In this document: positions 56,985-64,000 of the stretch, piece after piece
How positions within the stretch are numbered: the first letter of the stretch is position 1
Layout of the letters: each line of letters begins with the position of its first letter
From: Apostichopus japonicus
Lineage: Eukaryota > Echinodermata > Holothuroidea > Aspidochirotida > Stichopodidae
NCBI RefSeq assembly: GCF_037975245.1
Contig: NC_092564.1
Span: 27,632,984 to 27,696,983 of the forward strand
Direction: 5' to 3'
Length of the DNA stretch: 64,000 nucleotides
The notes under the pieces: generated by a model
Databases searched by the model: none
What the model saw: only the letters and a program-made list of their open reading frames with translations
What the model was told of the DNA's origin: nothing
Made by a program: the position numbers and the translations under genes

Positions 56985-59170
56985 TGGGGGCGGGTGGACG
57001 AGAGGGATCCCCGTCTGATTAATGTAACTCTTACATTACTAAATCTATTTTGGAGATGAGGCTGGAAGTATAGGGGTAGTACCTTTCCCGAGAGAACTTT
57101 CTTCTTTATTTTTAGAAGACCTGCGCCACACCCCATATGGCCTATAATGAGGAGGTTTTAGGAATGGGTCCAGAGGAGGGTAATTTGCAATTTTCTTCGT
57201 AATTTGGTTCCCTTTCTATGCATAGTGTTGTATATGTCTATAATATAATTTAAATTATAGTAGTACCATTTTCGTCAAAAAATATGGGTTAATAGTGGAA
57301 TGGTTCAGGTATGAATCGCGGGGGGGGGGGGGGGGGGGTGAGGGTGAGTTCCTTGTTGTGTATTTGTAATATATACGATACAAGCATACTTGCTTCCAAG
57401 CTATTTCTCACTAAAGTTTTAATCGATTTAAAAAGTTATTTTACGATTCTAGTTAATTTAGTCCAAATGGTCGGTGTTAAATATAAGCCTACCTCCAACC
57501 AAATTTCATATCATAGGTCAACGCCAATTAACATGTCTACGCTTTCCGTGTCTTCGTAATTGTCTACTAACAGGCGAAAATGTTCGTAAGTTTATGTTTT
57601 AATATTGTATCTGTAATGATGCTGGGGTAGGGGGTGCTTGCTCGAGGGGGTGGGGGTATTTCGTATGAATCCATTTTTCTTCTTCGTTTGCCTCTGTGAC
57701 TGCGCAATGGTAATTAAGAAAGAAGAAGTAATTTGACTATAGTCATCTAATTTGAAGGTTTGTACATTCCTTGATTTGTTGTTATTTAAACCATGGAATC
57801 GTTTATTTAACCTTGACAAAGTTTTAAGAAACAGCAAGATCAACCGTATTTTATATTACATGAATGATCACTCTGCAAATACTTGTAGTCGACAACAACG
57901 AAAATAAAACGAAATAGAAAATAAATAAATTAATATATGTGTCATATGTGTATGAAATACCGGTACATAATAAATAGTTCAAGATCAGCACTCCAGACAC
58001 ATGAGAGGAGAGAAATAAGATTTGACTCATTATTGACAAAAAAAGGAGTATACTGTATAAGAAAATATATTGGTATATATATTGGTTTATTCGGTACTAA
58101 CGCCACCAGTGCAAACTGTATTTGTTCACACTTTCGTTGTGTCATATTTCGTACTTTGAGTAAAATAATAGTTTTGCACAAAAGTATTTCGGGCAAGATA
58201 CAATTGACATATATAAAATGAAGTACTTTCAAGTTGATAAAGTGCATTGTGTTTTCTTGGAGTTGTTTAGCAGTATATAGGCTTCCAAGCTCCAGTCATG
58301 ACATTATCCTATAGCAATAACGCTTTTTATCATTCTTCTACTTCCTCAGGACAGATTGAGGAAGGATCGTTTATTGTTGTCGAGATTTTGAAATCATTAA
58401 TTTAATTTAAATTGATCAGCAAACGTGTTTTGCTTTTCTCACTTTGCTTTGAAGTACCGAAAAATAAGTGCCAAAGACGATTAAGAATAACAGAAAATAT
58501 TATAATTATTCGTATAACTAAACATAGAATCCTTGTAGGCATATATCTTATTGAATGAACTCGACCTACATCTGAACAGATGAAGACAGTCAAGGCTGCA
58601 TAGGCTCGTATGTCATTCAAATCATTAAAAAAACTGTTGATACTGTATAGCCTACACTGATTTAGTTAATATGCACGTTGATGATATCGTAATGAAATTT
58701 GATTTGCCAGGAAATCGGTCTATCATAGAGACCAGTAGGCGCTGGGTTGCATTTGGAGGGTGCGAGGCGCAGCGTTTATAACATAAAATTGGCCCAGTAT
58801 CCGTTATTATACACGGGCAGTTTAGAAATGAGGTTATATTGAACATCGATGCACGGTAGATCCTAATTATGGATAATAATTGGTACATATGGGCCAGTCA
58901 CCAGGTGTGAAAGCAAAAGAGATATGAGGTCGTGAAAATACGTGTAACTCCACAACATAAACTTACTGTAACCTAAACTAAGTGGGGATCGAGGGGCTTT
59001 TCGACCTTGTTAAGATTTCATTAACACTCGTGGCCTACTGTATTTGGGGCAGGGGCAGGGCCATCCACCTATCCCGTCGTCAGGCTTTTTTTCTGGGAGT
59101 CAGCTTCAACGACCCAAGGCCCGTCAGTCCTGTTTAAAATCACTTATTTGCCCGGGCCTTCCATACAGGT
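56985..59170. other. No gene recognised
   Basis: An 18-bp poly-G run near 57321-57338. Otherwise AT-rich, without coding support. Confidence 0.5.
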
Positions 59171-59746
59171 CAGTGGCGGAGAAACAGGGGGGGTTGGGGG
59201 GTTTTAACCCCCCCACTTTTTGAAGAGGGGGGGTTGGCCCACACAATCAACCCCCCTAGTTTTTGCCAGTAATGTTCTGTTATAGCCTATGTTATGTGCT
59301 CCAAATGGCATAATAAATCAAATTATTAAATTTGGAATTGTTAAAGTCATTTCAACCTTTTACCTGGTAGGCTACATCAACAATTAACGACCGAAAACCG
59401 AGTTAGAATTGACCGACACATTATTTCTAGCCCCTTTCCCCCACCTTGCGCATTGGACCTCATAGCGCTAACTTCACCCCACAACAGAAATACACAAAAT
59501 AACGTTTTGTTGCTGTTGAATAGCTTTGGAACTGTATACACTTGCCAACTTCAACGAGGTGAAGGAAGGAAAAGAAAAAGAAGAAAGAGAGAAAAGGACC
59601 AAAGGATGGAGTAGAAAATACGGCAAGAAAACGGGAAGAGGAAGAGGAACAGTGACAAAATTATTCGAATTTGTAAAGCAAACAGCAGATATCACATCAT
59701 ATCAGTGAGCATGAAAATGGCGTTCCACGATAAACAGCCTCCAAAC

Positions 59747-60294
59747 CATGGGCGCAGATCCTGGTGAGGACAGCGGGACGCGTCCCCACCAACTTTTTTA
59801 GTAGTGGGGACATGATATACCGTGTCCCCACCAATTTGTCTTTGCATTTCAAGTTCCCCTGTATGGAACTTTGGCGCAGTTTGATCCAGCATTGTGCAAA
59901 TGACATGCAGCAGTTCTCATTTTATTGTATTTTATCCACAGTTGTTAAATATAGGACGGAAATCGCATTTGCGGCAGTCTATATTTGTTTTCTGGGAGAG
60001 GACCCCAGACCCATCGTATATACAAAAGTCTACTTGGATTATTTGTCCCCTGATTTTCTTTCTGCAGACGCCCATGTATTTCTCCAAACTAAATTTCTAA
60101 GCAATGAGATCTAAAACTTAAGGAGGTTTAGGAGCATCATTAGGTCTGGGAAGTGTTATTTCCGGCGATCTGGGAGGTATATTTGCCCCAAAAAATCGTA
60201 CGCTACGCGCGAACCCATGGTCGCGCTCCGCTTAGATAGTGTCATAGAACAGACACGCGTCCCCACCATTATCCAAGACTGATCTGCGCCCATG
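59747..60294. mobile_element. 548-bp nested hAT-like element
   Basis: Inverted ends CATGGGCGCAGATC and GATCTGCGCCCATG (14 bp, perfect) bound a 548-bp segment inside the larger element. Flanking 8-mers are CTCCAAAC and GTCAAAAC (6 of 8), consistent with a decayed 8-bp TSD. The interior has no credible gene. It contains the first of the three internal modules (60154-60240) plus a repeated GGGACGCGTCCCCACC-type motif near both ends. Confidence 0.75.
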
Positions 60295-61029
60295 GTCAAA
60301 ACTGTCAATGTGTGTATAGTGTTCGGTTTCGGAAATATCTGGTATATTTTTTATTTCCTTTAACGAAATTTTTTAGTTGCCGTCTGAATTTTCGAAAATT
60401 CCCTAACCAACATTCTTCATCATACTTCATCATACTCGTGCAATTTTGACCCGTCTGTTAGGGTTTGAAGGAGGTTTTTCTATATCGGTTGTCCATAGAT
60501 GATATTTTGTGCAACATTATGGGTATGTTTTGAAGTGAATTTATTCACGAGAATTGTGAATTTTCAAATTCTGAACAGTGGGGCTGACGGATATTGTGGG
60601 CCGCGATGAAGAATCACCTACAAAAGCAATGATCCACAGGATATGTGATGAAGTCGAACATGATGTGTGACTGGTGACAATCTTCAAAAAGGTTATAGAT
60701 GAGAAAAAAAGTATTTGGAAAAAACTTGGTTGTCAGGCAAAAGTGTACATATGGTTGGTCAGTTTCAAGCCATTTCAAGTGCCATTTCCGGTGATCTGGG
60801 GGTACCAAAACCAGAAATTTTCTTGTACGCTGCGCGCCAACCAATGGTGGCGCTCCGCTTAGATAGTAATACGCGCCCCCCGGGGTTAGAAAATCCTGCA
60901 TACACCCCTGGTTAAATCCAGCTTTTCAAGGCCTGGGCAGTGCCATTTACTGCAATCTGGGAGGCAATATTTGCCAAAAAATTCTTGTGCACTTCGCGCC
61001 AACTTATGGTGGCGCTCCACTTAGATAGT
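60154..61029 (+). repeat. Three dispersed copies of an ~88-bp module inside the hAT-type elements
   Basis: Copies lie at 60154-60240, 60782-60867 and 60941-61029. Each reads: a CCGG(C/T)GATCTGGG-like start, a variable stretch, CG(T/C)(A)CGC-rich sequence, then (A/T)TGGTGGCGCTCC(G/A)CTTAGATAGT. The first copy belongs to the nested element and the others to the outer one, so the two elements share subterminal sequence. After copy 2, 60891-60910 (AATCCTGCATACACCCCTG) resembles a further terminal inverted repeat whose partner I could not find. Confidence 0.8.
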
Positions 61030-61113
61030 GAGCCAGCAGTTATGACTTTTTATTTCATCAATGGCCTGCAACCCCCCCACTTCTGACAAGAAATCTCCGC
61101 CACTGATACAGGT

Positions 61114-61276
61114 TCATCCCCTACATAAATCAGTTGGGCGAAAGTAGTGTTTATCCTTCACCTTTGAAATCCTGTGCAAGCAATTCCCCACTTGGCTGTT
61201 TCAGAATCATTAGACAAATGCTGATGTGAATTTGGGGCACCACATCGCGTTTGCTATCTTCAAACTCGATAACAAC
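61114..61276 (+). promoter_or_regulatory. POFUT2: POFUT2 5' flank between transposon and start codon
   Basis: Only 163 bp separate the transposon's right TSD from the start codon. This stretch must contain the 5' UTR and, unless the element contributes it, the core promoter. No TATA box is evident. The weak landmarks visible are an in-frame upstream ATG at 61226 and a GC-containing start region around 61270-61300. Assigned by position only. Confidence 0.35.
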
Positions 61277-61449
61277 ATGGCCGCGTCCAGTGCTAGCCGG
61301 TCTTGCTTATTTTTGGCAGGATTAGTTTTGATTTTGCTTAGTTTATCATCCTTAACATCACTTGCGAATGAAGCAGAAAGTGATGAATCTGTATTTTCTA
61401 GTGGAGCGACACAACAGCAATTGCATGTAGCTCCCGCTAAACCTACACG
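61277..61449 (+). CDS. POFUT2: GDP-fucose protein O-fucosyltransferase 2, exon 1 (signal peptide)
   Basis: First coding exon of POFUT2, the ER-luminal enzyme that transfers fucose from GDP-fucose to Ser/Thr in folded thrombospondin type 1 repeats. The exon encodes residues 1-57 plus two bases of codon 58. The N-terminus is a clear signal peptide: polar MAASSASRS, then a hydrophobic core (residues about 10-30) and an acidic, low-complexity linker, as expected ahead of the catalytic domain. The start was set at 61277 because AACATGG is a good Kozak context and the signal peptide begins there. An in-frame ATG at 61226 would add 17 residues (MNLGHHIAFAIFKLDNN) that fit a leader less well. The exon ends at the donor ACACG|GTAAAG and joins exon 2 in phase. 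The family assignment rests on exons 2 and 3. A hAT-like element ends 171 bp upstream. Confidence 0.85.
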
Positions 61450-61839
61450 GTAAAGTTGAGCCCATAACTTCAATCTTGCATGAATGTTGATTTTTTATTA
61501 GACTAACGTTACGCGTCATAAGCCTACCTGCAGTAGGCCTATCATAACTTTGGCGAAATCATTTTTGTAACACCTTACGCTTGGGTTACTGTAGATTGAA
61601 ACAGCAAATTTTCGAATGCAATTAGGATATGATACGCAACCATGGTCCTACACTACACAACAGTGGACCTAATTAGGCTAGGCCCAGCCTAGAAAGAAGG
61701 AAAATGCTGTTCAGTAAGTGCAGCACCAGGCAGTTTGGTATGTTGTGGTACATCTCATCTGTACATTTTGACCTGAAATAAATCTGTTTCAGAAAACTTG
61801 ACAATAAAAGTCACCATGAATAATATTTCGTATTTTCAG

Positions 61840-62090
61840 GTATTTGCTGTATGATATAAACCCAGGGGAAGGCTTTAACCTTCGACGTGATGTCTACATG
61901 AGGATTGCTAACCTTGTGAAGGCTCTTAATGAAGTTGAACCATGGATCCTGGTCCTCCCGCCATGGGGACGTCTTTACCACTGGAAAAGTAGGGGACTGA
62001 ACCAACTGAAAATCCCTTGGTCCACATTCTTTGAAGTTCTCAGCTTGTCTTATCATATACCTGTCATTGAATATGAAGACTACATAAAAG
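61840..62090 (+). CDS. POFUT2: GDP-fucose protein O-fucosyltransferase 2, exon 2 (catalytic N-terminal motif)
   Basis: Follows a TATTTTCAG acceptor and encodes residues 58 (split) to 141, beginning [17 protein letters not shown]. This is the hallmark POFUT2 (GT68) motif. Its glutamate, residue 68 here, corresponds to the catalytic Glu54 of the human enzyme as I recall the literature. Also conserved are [11 protein letters not shown] (residues about 97-107) and [10 protein letters not shown] near the end, which I recognise as family signatures. The exon closes at AAAAG|GTAACT, leaving one base of codon 142. The 390-bp intron 1 before it (61450-61839) holds no recognised feature. No frameshift or stop is present, so the gene looks intact over this part. 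Confidence 0.95.
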
Positions 62091-62378
62091 GTAACTTGCA
62101 ATAAATTGTTCAGGAGATATCAATGTTATCCTTAATTAATAATTATGGATGATGTTTACTAGAAATAAGCTTTCCCATCAATGTGAGAAAATCATGTCTT
62201 GTTTACAAAGTATCTCAGCTTAATAACAGTAACAAGTGTAGGCTACCATTCGTCAAATAAATTTGTGATGTAATGTTTGCCCTCTTTTAGTCCTAGAAGT
62301 TAAATGGTTCACTCTGCCTGTGTTTTCTGTTCAATCTCCCACTCTTTGTGATGTCACTTACATTTGTAAAAGCCTTTA

Positions 62379-62640
62379 GTGTCTTTGCTACATTTTGTTA
62401 TATTTATGTCTTTGCTACCATTTGTTATATTTGTGTCTTTGCTACAATTGGTTATATTTGTGTCTTTGCTACAATTGGTTATATTTGTGTCTTTGCTACT
62501 ATTGGTTATATTTGTGTCTTTGCTACATTTTGTTATATTTATGTCTTTGCTATAATTGGTTATATTTGTGTCTTTGCTACAATTGGTTATATTTGTATCT
62601 TTGCTAGAATTGGTTATTGTGTCTTTGCTAAATTGTTTTC
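62379..62640. repeat. 27-bp minisatellite in POFUT2 intron 2
   Basis: About 9.7 tandem copies of a 27-bp unit built on GTCTTTGCTACAATTGGTT plus ATATTTGT. Variants replace CAATTGG with CATTTTG, CTATTGG, TAATTGG or GAATTGG. The array stops 16 bp before the exon 3 acceptor, so its T-rich strand supplies the polypyrimidine-like context. Because 27 is a multiple of three, frames stay open on both strands and give spurious repetitive peptides; these are not genes. Confidence 0.95.
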
Positions 62641-62655
62641 CTGTATCTATCTCAG

Positions 62656-62911
62656 TCACAGGGGAGCCACAAATTGATCTAGTCTACCACCTTCAAAATT
62701 ATGCAGAAGGATGGACGGACGGCAAATGGGAGGAGAAAATAGACGAAAGGGATTGCATAGATAATCAACTATACAAGAAAAATTCAGACGGCAAATATCG
62801 AGGCTGGTTCTGGGGATACTCCAAGACATATGCAAATGAGTTCAAGTGCTTATCTGTTCAAGCGATGGCTGGTCAGATGTTACCAATTCTTACCAAGAAC
62901 ACCAGTGTAAG
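62656..62911 (+). CDS. POFUT2: GDP-fucose protein O-fucosyltransferase 2, exon 3 (gene continues beyond window)
   Basis: Acceptor TATCTCAG|TC restores the frame exactly (codon 142 = GTC) and encodes residues 142-226 plus two bases. Recognisable family blocks are IDLVYHLQNYAEGW, WEEKIDERDCID, YRGWFWGY and KCLSVQ. Cysteines fall at about 175 and 206. An N-glycosylation sequon NTS at residue 223 matches a sequon position I recall in vertebrate POFUT2. The exon ends at the strong donor GTAAG|GTAGGT. The family is usually about 420-430 residues, so roughly the C-terminal half, including the remaining GDP-fucose-binding residues, must lie past 64000. I found no further exon between 62912 and the window end, so intron 3 is at least about 1.1 kb. 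Confidence 0.95.
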
Positions 62912-64000
62912 GTAGGTCAATCAATGTTACCTTATTCTTACGGGAGAGTTTTATGCAGAGAAGTTTACATGTTTGTAAAATGGCAATATGTAATAGTGAG
63001 TAGGCCCCCTTTCAACCCGAAGCAAGTATGAACTGTAGTGTGAATGTGAACATTCTGGTGAACGATGTATTTAACATTTTCAAATAGTTTTTGTCTTATT
63101 ACTATGTTGAAATTTTTGGAGAAGAATTGGTTGAAAAGGGTGTTGATAGATGTATTAAAGCTGTTCAAACAATTTGCTCTGGAACTATTTAACGACTATT
63201 GGTATGTAACCTGCACTGATGGTAGTTGTTACGTATGATATAAATCCTGGGGAAGGTTAAAATACCTGTTCATACTTAATGGTAATGATAATATTCATCA
63301 AACCTGCACAAGGTAACACTATTTTTCACAGCTGTATGTGAACAAGCAATAAGGACACAAACAAAATAGTTGATTTTATCAGGGTACAGTATATTAGTGT
63401 GTGGCGATCACTAAATTTCATGGACTTTATAGAAAACAGTAAATTTGAAAATATAGGATCCATCCATAAAACAAATAAAAGAATGTTGCAAAATGAGATC
63501 CTTCACATAAAACGAAAAGTTAAGATTGCCCGAAATAAAGTAATGCGGCTCCTATACAAAGTCTTCCAATAAAATATATCGTTAGCTCGTTGTGCAGAGT
63601 GGTCGAAGAAGAACGTCGAAGTGGTATCAGAACTAGCAATACTGAGAAAGATAATTGAGGGCGCTATCAGTCGAAGAAAACAATAGTGGTGTCAAATTAG
63701 GTTTGGCTGGATAGCTCTTGAATAAATTTACATCTTATTAACGGTTGACGATGGATGACAAAGGATGGGACAGGAAGTTACCCTGCCCACAAACAGTATT
63801 TACCTTTCTCCTTAAACAGAGGTTAAGCTACTGTAATAAGAAATGACACCACACATGACATCATACTCAAGGTTCCTTTGTTGGTATACAGAGCTGTGTA
63901 GATATGAGATGAAAATACAGGTGTAAGGTTTCTGTTGTAGAGATTAACTCTGGAGGGACATAGGAGGGACTATGATACAATGTTTGGGCTAGTCTACTTG
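62912..64000 (+). other. POFUT2: POFUT2 intron 3 (start), no further exon seen
   Basis: Begins with the exon 3 donor. No open frame resembling the downstream part of POFUT2 was found. The only coding-like trace is a short exon 2-like fragment at 63233-63258. The rest is AT-rich sequence without recognised features. Confidence 0.6.
63233..63258 (+). pseudogene. Fragment resembling POFUT2 exon 2 within intron 3
   Basis: GTATGATATAAATCCTGGGG and the following AAGG match the start of exon 2 (from 61849) at about 24 of 26 positions. The match still reads Y-D-I-N-P-G-E-G, and the differences inside these codons (AAC/AAT, CCA/CCT) are third-position and silent. The frame then hits TAA at once and similarity ends. 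There is no acceptor like that of exon 2. I read it as a relic of a local exon duplication. Confidence 0.55.

Larger units (their letters stand above)
59171..61105. mobile_element. 1.9-kb hAT-type non-autonomous DNA transposon
   Basis: The ends are inverted: CAGTGGCGGAGA at the left and TCTCCGCCACTG at the right, 12 bp perfect. They are flanked by a perfect 8-bp direct repeat ATACAGGT (59163-59170 and 61106-61113). CA..TG ends with an 8-bp TSD are diagnostic of the hAT superfamily. Just inside the left end are G-rich/C-rich inverted tracts (GGGTTGGGGGGTTTTAACCC). No transposase-like frame is present, so it would need an autonomous partner. It carries a second nested element (59747-60294) and three copies of an ~88-bp module. 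Its right end is 171 bp from the POFUT2 start codon. The perfect TSD implies a fairly recent insertion. Confidence 0.9.

Noticed and set aside
62348-62677. 109- and 101-codon repetitive frames on both strands
   Set aside because: Produced by the 27-bp minisatellite in POFUT2 intron 2; the unit is a multiple of three.

Overview
The window is animal (metazoan) nuclear DNA. It is AT-rich (roughly 36% GC by eye) and gene-poor, with spliced genes, many (TA)n microsatellites, poly-G/poly-C runs and several transposon classes. The repeat types (hAT-like elements with CAGTGGCG ends, L2/CR1-like LINE fragments) and short-intron gene structure suggest a marine invertebrate, perhaps an echinoderm such as a sea cucumber. 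That placement is an inference and cannot be proven here.

Two protein-coding genes are well supported. At the right end, three exons on the + strand (61277-61449, 61840-62090, 62656-62911) splice in phase into the first ~226 residues of protein O-fucosyltransferase 2 (POFUT2), the ER enzyme that fucosylates thrombospondin type 1 repeats. The rest of the gene lies beyond the window. On the minus strand, 8834-9657 encodes a secreted, Arg/Ser-rich precursor with a signal peptide, four cysteines and a furin-type RRKRR site. It ends in a good splice donor, so it is probably a first coding exon, of a gene I do not recognise.

Much of the recognisable remainder is mobile-element debris. There are two copies of a repeat whose head is the 5' end of U2 snRNA (11130-11322 and 51560-51729); the first has a perfect 17-bp target-site duplication. 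Two hAT-type MITEs of one family lie in opposite orientation with perfect 8-bp TSDs (16251-16594, 43397-43766). An 81-bp mini-MITE lies at 45254-45334. A 1.9-kb hAT-type element (59171-61105) with a second element nested in it ends only 171 bp before the POFUT2 start codon. A 5'-truncated L2/CR1-type LINE (35985-36905) is followed directly by a tRNA-derived SINE (36941-37063) whose tail runs into (TA)n.

Other structures of note are a 90-bp perfect palindrome between two TA arrays (26905-26994), a CCAAT/CRE/TATA promoter-like cluster with no gene assigned (32791-32831), a 27-bp minisatellite in POFUT2 intron 2, a relic of POFUT2 exon 2 in intron 3, and strong over-representation of the octamers TGACGTCA and TCACGTGA. 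The long stretches between these hold nothing I can support as a gene.
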